Shown: piece by piece, positions 1 through 6,299 of the stretch
Position numbering within the stretch: position 1 is the stretch's first letter
Layout: each line of letters begins with the position of its first letter
Origin: an uncultured Mollicutes bacterium
GTDB lineage: Bacteria > Bacillota_I > Bacilli_A > RF39 > UBA660
DNA: 7,419 bases
Assembly (NCBI GenBank): GCA_900557675.1
Contig: USTO01000034.1
Span: 1-7,419, forward strand
Direction: 5' to 3'
Notes under the pieces: model-generated
What the model was told of the DNA's origin: nothing
Database searches by the model: none
Seen by the model: the letters and a program-made list of their open reading frames with translations, nothing else
Program-made: the position numbers and the translations under genes

Positions 1-1
1 C

Positions 2-973
2 GCAGTCTCTGCCGCTGCGGCCGCAATCCCATCTGTATATGGCAAACTCGAAGAAAATTACGAACTAGTAACAGTAGAACCCCTAGAATACCTAATTGAT
101 GGCGAAAAAGTCGAAGGAAGTATCATAAATAAAACCGCAAATAAACTAGATGTAAACGGAATAATGATAAGCGTTCCCAAGAAAAATATCTACTCAGTAA
201 TAGAAACAGTTGAAAATGCTGGTCTTGAAGTAGTGGAAATATGCCTATCGGCCCTTGCTGATTATGCTGAAGTCCAAACAGATATAATGGATAAAAAAGT
301 AGGAGCAATAGTAAATATCGGCCACGAAACAACAAATGTATCCGTATTCAGCAAAGGAAAACTAATGAATACCGAAACTCTGCAAATAGGTGGAGTAAAT
401 GTTGACAAAGACCTATCCTACATTTTCGGAATAAACGTTTTTGATGGACGCAGTATCAAAGAAAAATTCGCATCCGCACATAAAAGATTTACCGGAGTAG
501 GGGATTTATTCCCAATAAAAAACAATTATGGAGAAATAATAAGATTAAATCAATTAGAAGTATCAGAAGTAGTAATGAGTAGATTAAATCAAATATTAGA
601 TTATGCCAAAAAACAAATAATGATATTAACAAAGCACCCCATAAACTACATAATAATAACCGGAGGAATGACAGAAATAAAATCATTTAAAAATTTAGTC
701 TATGAAAATATGGGGAAAGATGTTATAATATATACAGAAAGCACCTTAGGAGTTCGTGATAATAAGTACGCGACGGCACTCGGTATGATAAAATACTATA
801 TAAGAAAAATGAAGTCTAGGGGGAAAGATTATTCAATGATAACAGACGAAGACGAAAATAGATTAGTGAACCCTCGAAAAAACAAACCAAAGCCAGAAGA
901 ACGAAGCGAAAACGAAGTGCAAGGAATAACTAAACTATGGGGTAACATTTTTAAAGGTAAGGAGGAGAAATAA
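2..973 (+). CDS. ftsA: Cell division protein FtsA, 5' end missing
   Basis: FtsA is an actin-fold protein that tethers FtsZ filaments to the inner face of the membrane and helps recruit the divisome. The frame is already open at the window edge, so 323 C-terminal residues are visible; FtsA usually has about 410-420, so roughly 90 N-terminal residues lie outside. Visible in order: the [15 protein letters not shown] stretch that opens subdomain 1C (residues 25-39), the phosphate-2 region (about 102-144), the [10 protein letters not shown] adenosine-binding segment (about 218-227), and a C-terminal amphipathic tail ([15 protein letters not shown]) typical of the membrane-targeting helix. A charged linker separates that tail from the fold. 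Oddity: the phosphate-2 motif reads NIGHETTN, where relatives usually have a D-I-G-G-G-T-T pattern. The stop overlaps the ftsZ start by one base (TAATG), implying translational coupling. The identification is firm from the tail, the adenosine motif and the ftsZ neighbour. Confidence 0.95.
   Translation, partial: AVSAAAAAIPSVYGKLEENYELVTVEPLEYLIDGEKVEGSIINKTANKLDVNGIMISVPKKNIYSVIETVENAGLEVVEICLSALADYAEVQTDIMDKKVGAIVNIGHETTNVSVFSKGKLMNTETLQIGGVNVDKDLSYIFGINVFDGRSIKEKFASAHKRFTGVGDLFPIKNNYGEIIRLNQLEVSEVVMSRLNQILDYAKKQIMILTKHPINYIIITGGMTEIKSFKNLVYENMGKDVIIYTESTLGVRDNKYATALGMIKYYIRKMKSRGKDYSMITDEDENRLVNPRKNKPKPEERSENEVQGITKLWGNIFKGKEEK
959..965 (+). promoter_or_regulatory. ftsZ ribosome binding site
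   Basis: AAGGAGG lies 7 bases before the ATG at 973, inside the last codons of ftsA. It is a full-strength Shine-Dalgarno sequence and supports the ATG at 973 over the in-frame ATG at 982, which would be too far away. Confidence 0.85.
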
Positions 974-2052
974 TGAATAATATGTTTGGGTTGGAAATGG
1001 ATCAATTAGCCAAAATAAAAGTAATAGGAATCGGCGGTGGCGGATGCAACGCCGTTAATAGAATGATAGATTCAGGATTAAAAGGAGTGGACTTTATCGT
1101 CGCCAATACCGACCTTCAAGTCCTAAACAATTCCTTAGCTCCAATAAAACTCCAACTAGGATCAGAATTAACTGACGGACTAGGAGCCGGAGCAAATCCC
1201 GAAATAGGAAGAGAAGCTGCCCTTGAAAGCAAAGCTGAAATAGAAGAAGTATTAAAAGGTGCCGATATGGTTTTTGTAACCTGTGGTATGGGTGGTGGAA
1301 CCGGAACTGGAGCTTCACCAGTAGTAGCTGAGATAGCCCAAGAACTAGGAGCCCTAACCGTAGGCATAGTAACAAAACCATTCAGTTTTGAAGGAAAAAA
1401 GAGAATGGAACACGCCGTAAAAGGCCTTGAAGAACTAAAAAAACACGTAGATACATTAATCGTAATACCAAACGATAGACTAAGAGAACTAATAGACAAG
1501 TCAACGCCAATGTTAGAAGCATTTAGAGAAGTAGATAACATACTTCATCGTGGAGTACAATCCATCTCTGACCTTATCGCTGTTGCCGGCTTAGTAAACC
1601 TAGACTTTGCTGACGTCAAGGCTGTAATGAAAGACAGAGGAAATGCTCTAATCGGAATAGGAGTAGGATCAGGAGAAGGCAGAGCAGCTGAGGCTGCTAA
1701 ACAAGCCGTATCATCTCCACTACTAGAAACATCAATAAACGGGGCAACTGATGCCATCATCAACGTAACCGGTGGAACATCCTTAACCCTATTCGAGGTA
1801 GAAGAAGCAGCAGAAATAATCAGAACAGCTGCTAATACCGATATCAATACCATATTCGGAGCCGTTATCAACGAAAACCTCAATGACGAAGTAATCGTTA
1901 CCGTAATAGCAACTGGTTTCGAAGAACAATCAGAACCACTATACCATAGCTTCACCACCACTAGAAGGGAAGATATGTATAGAAATGTGAATAACAACAT
2001 AGATAACGATATCGATATCCCACCATTTATAAGAGATAGACAAGATTACTAA
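973..2052 (+). CDS. ftsZ: Cell division protein FtsZ
   Basis: FtsZ is the tubulin-like GTPase that polymerises into the cytokinetic ring at midcell. The 359-residue product is complete and of normal length. Key elements: the N-terminal nucleotide-binding stretch [13 protein letters not shown] (residues 17-29), the tubulin signature GGGTGTG (107-113) contacting GTP phosphates, and the T7 synergy loop NLDFAD (209-214), whose Asp residues complete the active site of the adjacent subunit. The C-terminal GTPase-activating domain follows, with [12 protein letters not shown] (265-276). A short Asn/Asp/Arg-rich linker of about 30 residues then leads to the conserved C-terminal peptide DIPPFIR (348-354), the docking site for FtsA and other partners. 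The gene starts at an ATG overlapping the ftsA stop, behind a strong AAGGAGG, so the two are one transcription unit. The unit ends at the terminator beginning 4 bases after the stop. No missing catalytic residue was seen. Confidence 0.99.
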   Translation: MNNMFGLEMDQLAKIKVIGIGGGGCNAVNRMIDSGLKGVDFIVANTDLQVLNNSLAPIKLQLGSELTDGLGAGANPEIGREAALESKAEIEEVLKGADMVFVTCGMGGGTGTGASPVVAEIAQELGALTVGIVTKPFSFEGKKRMEHAVKGLEELKKHVDTLIVIPNDRLRELIDKSTPMLEAFREVDNILHRGVQSISDLIAVAGLVNLDFADVKAVMKDRGNALIGIGVGSGEGRAAEAAKQAVSSPLLETSINGATDAIINVTGGTSLTLFEVEEAAEIIRTAANTDINTIFGAVINENLNDEVIVTVIATGFEEQSEPLYHSFTTTRREDMYRNVNNNIDNDIDIPPFIRDRQDY

Positions 2053-2055
2053 AAC

Positions 2056-2085
2056 AAAATCGCCTTTTCAAGAGACGATTTTTTT
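2056..2085 (+). terminator. Rho-independent terminator of ftsA-ftsZ
   Basis: Seven-base arms AAAATCG (2056-2062) and CGATTTT (2076-2082) enclose a loop that can add two more pairs past one mismatch. The right arm runs into a T tract (2079-2085). It starts 4 bases after the ftsZ stop. Confidence 0.75.
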
Positions 2086-2126
2086 CTATCTCATAATCTT
2101 TTTCTTTAAAAATATTAACAATATCT

Positions 2127-2157
2127 AAAAAAGCACCCAACCAATAGGCACGGGTAC
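2127..2157 (-). terminator. Rho-independent terminator of the coat gene
   Basis: Read on the minus strand, GTACCC pairs with GGGTGC (one G-T wobble), and an inner GCC/GGT stem sits around a TATT loop. TTTTTT follows directly (A run 2127-2132 on the plus strand). It starts 14 bases after the coat gene stop and faces the ftsZ terminator. Confidence 0.7.
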
Positions 2158-2170
2158 TATATAACTACTC

Positions 2171-2593
2171 CTATAAAGTATCAACAAAAGTGTCATCCAA
2201 ACATCTAAGCATACATACACAGTTCAAATTAATAGTAAAGAAAGAATTAGTACTGACATAAGAATTAACACTAGTATCATCTGTATTATTAGCTAGCACT
2301 CTAAAAGTAGCACAACAATCATCAAGCTTTTCTAATCTGCATACCGAAGACACAACCGTTTCATTCGGATTTTTACTAATAGGCATTGTAACAGGTGTAT
2401 TACCATTACCACAAGTATACAAAACTACCGGTCTTGTATTAAAGTAAGAACTACAATTCTGTCCCAAATATCCCTTATCGCAAGTCTCCAAGCAACAGTC
2501 ATTCTGACAAACACTCTGTTGAAGAAGAAGAATCACTTTAAGAATATCGGCAATACAATTATTGCACCCATTACGCTCATTATTATTACACAT
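2171..2593 (-). CDS. cotZ: Spore coat protein of the CotY/CotZ family
   Basis: CotY and CotZ are cysteine-rich proteins of the outermost spore layers (the crust in Bacillus subtilis), made in the mother cell and cross-linked into insoluble sheets. This product has 140 residues, 15 of them cysteines, including CC pairs at 33-34 and 93-94. Two conserved blocks match what I recall of the family: VCRLEKLDDCCATFRVL (84-100) and FTINLNCVCMLRCL (119-132), corresponding to the 'FRVERVHGSCATL' and 'ITVDLSCFCAINCL' blocks of B. subtilis CotZ. The N-terminus has CxxC-like clusters and a hydrophobic helix (ILKVILLL). I chose the ATG at 2593: the minus strand reads AAAGGGGTGG a few bases before it. A longer reading from a GTG at 2602 would put the start inside that ribosome binding site. 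It is a single-gene unit between its own terminator and the divergent control region. Family is confident; CotY versus CotZ is not resolved. Confidence 0.88.
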   Translation of the reverse strand: MCNNNERNGCNNCIADILKVILLLQQSVCQNDCCLETCDKGYLGQNCSSYFNTRPVVLYTCGNGNTPVTMPISKNPNETVVSSVCRLEKLDDCCATFRVLANNTDDTSVNSYVSTNSFFTINLNCVCMLRCLDDTFVDTL

Positions 2594-2620
2594 ATATTCC
2601 ACCCCTTTATTAGTTTCAAT

Positions 2621-2630
2621 ATAAATTATG
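2621..2630 (-). promoter_or_regulatory. Possible sporulation -10 element of the coat gene
   Basis: The minus strand reads CATAATTTAT, fitting the sigma-K -10 pattern CATAnnnTA expected for a late mother-cell coat gene. It would start the message about 20 bases before the ATG, just ahead of the ribosome binding site. No sigma-K -35 AC dinucleotide was found at the right distance, and the DNA is AT-rich, so this is tentative. Confidence 0.3.
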
Positions 2631-2663
2631 ATTAAAATTAAAAAAACATCACAACAAATACCT

Positions 2664-2688
2664 ATATTGTAATTAAGTTACATAAAAT
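2664..2688 (+). promoter_or_regulatory. Possible sigma-E-like promoter of the symporter gene
   Basis: CATAAAAT at 2681-2688 fits the sigma-E -10 pattern CATAnAnT. An ATATT at 2664-2668 lies where an ATA-containing -35 could sit. Transcription would begin at about 2693-2696, on or next to the ATG at 2694. Chance matches are common in such AT-rich DNA. Confidence 0.3.
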
Positions 2689-2693
2689 TAACT

Positions 2694-3980
2694 ATGAAAA
2701 CAAATAAAATATATATAGCAGTCATCACAATCATCACTTTAAGCCTTTTGTCCATCCTCTTTGCTCCCGCGGCCTTCCCCATAATCTTCTCCGTAACTTG
2801 GGCTTTTACCACAGTTCTAATCATCCTCTCCAGCATCCATTACACCAAAAAATATCACGCTCCTCAAATCCACCTTTTTCCCATTATCAAATCCCTTAAA
2901 GTAACAACCCATTCCAAAAACAATATCACTTCTCTTGAAACCATAACAATGACTCTCTCCGAAAAAATCGGTGTTGGCTCTCTCTCTGGAGTAGCCCTTG
3001 CCCTCTATTTTGGTGGCCCAGGTTCAATTCTCTACATCCTCATCTTTACTCTTATAGCCTCTGTCCTAAGCTATACCGAAACTCACCTTGCTATAACTCA
3101 TAAAAGCCCCAACTCCCACGGACCCACATCCTATATCCAAAAAGCCAGTCCCCGACTAAGTTCTCTATATAGTCTTCTTTTAATTGTAGCTTACAGTGGT
3201 CTCTTTCTAGCTGTTCAAGCCAATACCATTACCAAAGTTCTACCACTTTCACCCCGCATAACATCCATAATCCTAACAATATCCGTACTAATTCTAATAT
3301 CCAAATCCCTAAAAACCATAACTCGTCTCTCATCCTACCTAATGCCTCTAATGATATTAGCCTATTTCCTAATCTCTATCTATATCCTTATCACCAATCT
3401 CCCCCTTATCCCCGAAGTACTAAGCAAAATCATATCCTCAGCACTAACCCCTAAGGCAGGCCTTTCATCTCTAATATACATAATCATATATTCCCTTCAA
3501 AGAACCATATTTATGACTGAAGTAGGAATTGGCACTACCGCCATATCCGCATCCCTTGCTCCCGAAAACCCACACAAACAAGGCCTTTCATCCATATTCA
3601 CGATCTATCTCACAATCTTCATTGTCTGCCTTTCCACCGCATTAATAATACTAACATCTCCTTATGAAACCCTCCCTCTCACTAATCCAAACGGTATTGA
3701 AATAACCCTCTTTGCCTTTACCTATCACTTAGGTACTTTCGGTAGTATCTTTCTAACCATAACTATTATAATGTTTGCCTATACAACCATTATATCACTA
3801 AGCATTTTTGGTGAACTAAATCTTCATTATCTCTCTAAAAAAATCTTCAAAATAATAATCCTTATCATAACATTCATATCCTGCTTTATTAATCCCAGCT
3901 TTCTTTGGAATATAACCGATCTCCTTGTAGCCCTCTTAATAATAATAAACATAACATCTATGCTAAAAGTAACCAAATAA
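2694..3980 (+). CDS. Divergent AGCS-family amino-acid:cation symporter
   Basis: AGCS transporters bring small neutral amino acids such as alanine or glycine across the membrane with Na+ or H+. The 428-residue product is almost wholly hydrophobic, with about 10-11 likely membrane segments. Two family blocks are visible: GVGSLSGVALALYFGGPG (residues 93-110), matching the usual GxGNIxGVAxAxxxGGPG with the Asn replaced by Ser; and RTIFMTEVGIGTTAISA (270-286) followed by HKQGL (294-298), matching RxxFSNEAGxGSAxxA...HPxxQGL with the Glu kept. It is at or just below the short end of the family's usual 440-540 residues. The changes in both signature blocks could mean altered ion or substrate choice. 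No ribosome binding site precedes the ATG at 2694. The coding strand is strikingly poor in G. It sits between a coat gene and spoVA, so a sporulation or germination role is possible but is only inference. Confidence 0.8.
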   Translation: MKTNKIYIAVITIITLSLLSILFAPAAFPIIFSVTWAFTTVLIILSSIHYTKKYHAPQIHLFPIIKSLKVTTHSKNNITSLETITMTLSEKIGVGSLSGVALALYFGGPGSILYILIFTLIASVLSYTETHLAITHKSPNSHGPTSYIQKASPRLSSLYSLLLIVAYSGLFLAVQANTITKVLPLSPRITSIILTISVLILISKSLKTITRLSSYLMPLMILAYFLISIYILITNLPLIPEVLSKIISSALTPKAGLSSLIYIIIYSLQRTIFMTEVGIGTTAISASLAPENPHKQGLSSIFTIYLTIFIVCLSTALIILTSPYETLPLTNPNGIEITLFAFTYHLGTFGSIFLTITIIMFAYTTIISLSIFGELNLHYLSKKIFKIIILIITFISCFINPSFLWNITDLLVALLIIINITSMLKVTK

Positions 3981-3989
3981 TTCCATAAC

Positions 3990-4016
3990 ATAAAATTAAT
4001 CATTTTATATTTTTTT
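3990..4016 (+). terminator. Weak AT-only terminator-like hairpin after the symporter gene
   Basis: ATAAAAT (3990-3996) and ATTTTAT (4002-4008) form a perfect 7-base inverted repeat around TAATC, followed by a run of T to 4016. The stem has no G-C pair, so it may end transcription only partly. Confidence 0.35.
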
Positions 4017-4034
4017 AAATTATTAACAATTATT

Positions 4035-4064
4035 TACATAAAAGCCCATAAAAACACCATACTA
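4035..4064 (+). promoter_or_regulatory. Sigma-G-type forespore promoter of spoVACDE
   Basis: CATACTA at 4058-4064 is a perfect match to the -10 element of forespore sigma-G promoters as I know it. TACATA at 4035-4040 is one base off the -35 TGCATA, with a 17-base spacer. Transcription would begin near 4071, leaving roughly 9 bases before the spoVAC ATG at 4080. The B. subtilis spoVA operon is also under sigma-G, which supports the call. Sigma-F recognises overlapping sequences and cannot be excluded. Confidence 0.65.
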
Positions 4065-4079
4065 CTATTGGTGATAAAA

Positions 4080-4523
4080 ATGACAAATGAAGAATATCAA
4101 AAAATAGTAGATAAACATACTCCCCAGCCCAAAAAATTAGAAAATGCCTTAACAACCTTTTTTTGCGGTGGACTAATAGGTCTACTTTCTGAACTACTTC
4201 TTGAATCATACGCTTCTATATTTCATCTTCCTACCAAAGAAGCTGGCCTCCTAGTCATCCTTACACTAATAATAATATCCTCAATCTTAACCGCTCTGGG
4301 CATTTTCGATATTCTCGTAACAAAACTAAAAAGTGCACTCATTATCCCTATAACCGGCTTTGCTCATTCAATAACCTCATCCGCCCTCGAATATAGAGGC
4401 GAGGGGATAGTCCTCGGAATAGGTGCCAACATCTTTAAATTAGCTGGAACCGTTATTGTATGTGGAATAGTTGCTGTCTACATCTTCGGTCTCATAAGAC
4501 TTCTATTAGGAGGTACAATATGA
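4080..4523 (+). CDS. spoVAC: Stage V sporulation protein SpoVAC
   Basis: SpoVAC is an integral inner-membrane protein of the spore, thought to form a mechanosensitive channel for Ca-dipicolinic acid. The 147-residue product has a polar N-terminus containing the PQPKKLENALTTFFCGG entry block, then several membrane segments. A conserved core follows, with ITGFAHSITSSALEYRGEGIVLG and NIFKLAGTVIVCGIVAVYI split across the second half; these align with VTGFANSMASAALEHKSEG and NMFKLAGNVIVFGVVAAYI of B. subtilis SpoVAC. I chose the ATG at 4080 because it gives the family's usual MTN-type N-terminus and has GGTGAT (4070-4075), part of the Shine-Dalgarno sequence, just before it. In-frame TTG (4068) and GTG (4071) lie upstream. 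The gene is first in its operon, 16 bases after the sigma-G-type -10, and overlaps spoVAD as ATGA. Confidence 0.96.
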   Translation: MTNEEYQKIVDKHTPQPKKLENALTTFFCGGLIGLLSELLLESYASIFHLPTKEAGLLVILTLIIISSILTALGIFDILVTKLKSALIIPITGFAHSITSSALEYRGEGIVLGIGANIFKLAGTVIVCGIVAVYIFGLIRLLLGGTI

Positions 4524-5518
4524 CAATAAAATACCAAAACGTCTATATAGATAGTACCTATACAATAGGCGGAGTGTACGAATCTGCTGGTCCCCTCGAC
4601 AAATACTTTGACAAAATATTTGATAAAGATCTCTATTTTGGTGAAAAAACCTTTGAAAAAGCCGAAAGTAAACTCTTATCCCTCGCCATAGAGGGATTAC
4701 TCAATAAGACGGGTAATAAAGAAGACCATATCGACCTTGTAGTGTCTGGTGATCTCCAAAATCAATTAGCATCTTCCGACTATGCCCTAAGAGACCATAA
4801 CATTCCATACCTTGGCGTATTTAGTGCTTGTTCCACTATCTCCGAAGCCATAAGTATAGCATCTTCCTTTTTAGAAAATGGCCTTGCCAAAAAGATCATC
4901 GCCTCAACCTCATCCCATAACGCTGTAAGTGAAAAACAATTCCGTGGTCCTAACGAATATGGAACCCTTAAACCAGCCACAGCTACCTTTACCGCTACCG
5001 GTTCCGCTGCAATACTATTAACAAATACCAAAACCAACATCAAAGTATCAAGTACCACCATTGGTAGAGTAGTGGACCTCGGTATAAAAGATGCCAACAA
5101 TATGGGAGCAGTAATGGCTCCCGCTGCAGCAGACACAATCTATCGGCACCTCCAAAATACCGGCACAACTCCTGAAGACTACGACCTAATACTAACCGGA
5201 GACCTCGGCCACTATGGAAAAAGCATCCTCACAGAATATATGAAAAAGAACTATCAAATATCTCTTGGTAAAAACTATAATGACTGTGGCCTCATTCTCT
5301 ACGATACCAAAAAACAACCCGTCCTAGCTGGTGCCTCAGGACCCGTAACTAGTGCCCTTGTAATGGCAACTTACGTTTTAAATAAACTAAAAACCAAGAA
5401 ATTAAATAAAGTTCTGCTTGTTCCAACCGGAGCCATATTTTCTCCTACTATGGTACTCGAAAAAGAAAGTATCCCCGCAATAAGTCACGCCGTAGAACTA
5501 GAAAGGATGGAATTATGA
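4520..5518 (+). CDS. spoVAD: Stage V sporulation protein SpoVAD
   Basis: SpoVAD is a peripheral, thiolase-fold protein on the spore inner membrane that binds dipicolinic acid and is needed for its uptake into the forespore. The 332-residue product is close to the 338 of B. subtilis SpoVAD. Visible landmarks: SGDLQNQ (residues 76-82), YLGVFSACSTISE with the conserved Cys104 in the thiolase-like position, the ASTSSHNAVSEKQFRGPNEYG block, and ATGSAAILL. A C-terminal half follows with LILTGDLGHYG and the glycine-rich ASGPVTSALVMATY. The start at ATG 4520 has TAGGAGGT (4507-4514) 5 bases ahead; an open extension upstream would run through spoVAC in another frame and is rejected. It overlaps spoVAC and spoVAE by ATGA junctions, so the three subunits are probably translated in a coupled way. 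Confidence 0.97.
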   Translation: MTIKYQNVYIDSTYTIGGVYESAGPLDKYFDKIFDKDLYFGEKTFEKAESKLLSLAIEGLLNKTGNKEDHIDLVVSGDLQNQLASSDYALRDHNIPYLGVFSACSTISEAISIASSFLENGLAKKIIASTSSHNAVSEKQFRGPNEYGTLKPATATFTATGSAAILLTNTKTNIKVSSTTIGRVVDLGIKDANNMGAVMAPAAADTIYRHLQNTGTTPEDYDLILTGDLGHYGKSILTEYMKKNYQISLGKNYNDCGLILYDTKKQPVLAGASGPVTSALVMATYVLNKLKTKKLNKVLLVPTGAIFSPTMVLEKESIPAISHAVELERMEL

Positions 5519-5865
5519 TATACATATATGCATTTCTATTCTGTGGTACTATCTGTATGCTAAGCCAAATCATTCTTGATAATACCAAACTAACACCTGG
5601 CCACGTAACTAGCATCTTTGTCGTACTAGGTGCTCTTCTCGACATCTTCGGAATATATGACAAAATCGTTCTCTATGCTGGAGCCGGAGCCCTTGTCCCC
5701 ATAACATCATTTGGTCACCTCCTCATTCACGGTGCAATGACTGCTGCGGATGACCAAGGAGTACTAGGCCTAGCCCTCGGAGTATTTGACCTCACCGCCG
5801 CTGGAATATCAATCGCCATAGTGTCAGCCTTCTTCCTTGCCTTAATTTTTAAGCCAAAACACTAA
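5515..5865 (+). CDS. spoVAE: Stage V sporulation protein SpoVAE (SpoVAEb type)
   Basis: This small inner-membrane protein of the SpoVA channel works with SpoVAC and SpoVAD in dipicolinic acid transport. The 116-residue product has about four membrane segments. The family blocks TPGHVTSIFVVLGALLDIFG, AGAGALVPITSFGHLLIHGA and FDLTAAGISIAIVSAFFLAL, ending in IFKPKH, match those recalled from B. subtilis SpoVAEb, including the IFKPK ending. SpoVAC and SpoVAE look related to each other (GI-D pattern, then VPITxF/IPITGF followed by small residues and a histidine or alanine), suggesting an old duplication. The ATG at 5515 overlaps the spoVAD stop and has a weak AAAGGA a few bases earlier, so expression may rely on coupling. 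No spoVAF or spoVAEa follows. The operon ends here without a convincing terminator. Confidence 0.95.
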   Translation: MIYIYAFLFCGTICMLSQIILDNTKLTPGHVTSIFVVLGALLDIFGIYDKIVLYAGAGALVPITSFGHLLIHGAMTAADDQGVLGLALGVFDLTAAGISIAIVSAFFLALIFKPKH

Positions 5866-5892
5866 GGCTTTGTCGAGGGATTCCAAAATCGC

Positions 5893-5939
5893 TTAAATTC
5901 AATTAAATTCAATTAAATAATATAATATAATATAATATT
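5893..5939. repeat. Short AT-rich tandem repeats
   Basis: A 10-base unit TTAAATTCAA occurs twice plus a partial third copy (5893-5918). It is followed by about four copies of a 5-base ATAAT-type unit (about 5919-5939). They lie in the 178-base spacer between the converging spoVAE and XRE genes. No gene or convincing terminator was seen in this spacer. Confidence 0.7.
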
Positions 5940-6043
5940 ATTACATAGATTAATTCTTATAATGAATATCCTTATTACCCTTAAAAGCAGGTTACCACTC
6001 ACAATCTAGTACACAACTTATGCAATTAAAAATATTTATCAAT

Positions 6044-6289
6044 CTATTTATTTTTATCAATCTTGGTTATTGATAAAGTATAACCAAATGGCTTTAATAT
6101 CTTAATCAACGTATTAATTTGTGGATGCTTTTTCCTATTCTCTATAACTGCAATCATTTCTCTTACAACGTGTGCCTCTTCCGCCATTTGTTTTTGTGTA
6201 AGCCCCATCTCATTTCTCAATTTAATAAAATCACATATTAAGTTATATTCTAGATCCATTACATCTATTTCTTCTTCAAATTTTTTCAT
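6044..6289 (-). CDS. XRE-family helix-turn-helix protein, HigA-like antitoxin or repressor
   Basis: The 81-residue product is a small DNA-binding protein with one Cro/C1-type helix-turn-helix. An acidic N-terminal helix (residues 1-15) is followed by LRNEMGLTQKQMAEEA (first helices and scaffold), a turn, and the recognition-helix region REMIAVIENRKKHP. INTLIKILKPFGYTLSI then closes the fold. This last block is typical of HigA-type antitoxins, whose partner toxin gene lies upstream in the same operon. Here the upstream gene ends only 10 bases before, and GGGAG in that gap serves as ribosome binding site for the ATG at 6289. It is therefore second in a two-gene operon and likely represses the shared promoter. 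The upstream partner is not a recognisable HigB/RelE toxin, so the antitoxin role is inference; a plain autoregulator is the alternative. Confidence 0.85.
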   Translation of the reverse strand: MKKFEEEIDVMDLEYNLICDFIKLRNEMGLTQKQMAEEAHVVREMIAVIENRKKHPQINTLIKILKPFGYTLSITKIDKNK

Positions 6290-6299
6290 TATTCTCCCT

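Noticed and set aside
123..686. Minus-strand Leu/Phe-rich open frames opposite ftsA
   Set aside because: They are the complement of Lys/Glu/Asn-rich ftsA codons, without start signals; they merely mimic membrane proteins.
1094..2000. Long minus-strand open frames inside ftsZ
   Set aside because: They lie opposite a clear FtsZ frame, have no ribosome binding sites or recognisable domains, and give the low-complexity Leu/Ser-rich products expected of antisense shadows.
2594..2602. GTG start adding three residues to the coat protein
   Set aside because: The GTG lies within the AAAGGGGTGG ribosome binding site that serves the ATG at 2593.
4460..4519. 20-residue upstream extension of spoVAD
   Set aside because: It overlaps spoVAC out of frame and lacks a ribosome binding site, while the ATG at 4520 has a strong one and gives the family's normal length.
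4780..5663. Minus-strand open frames opposite spoVAD and spoVAE
   Set aside because: They overlap strongly conserved spoVA genes in full and show no start signals or family motifs.
5851..5870. AAGCC/GGCTT hairpin as a spoVA terminator
   Set aside because: The five-pair stem spans the stop codon of spoVAE and has no T tract after it.
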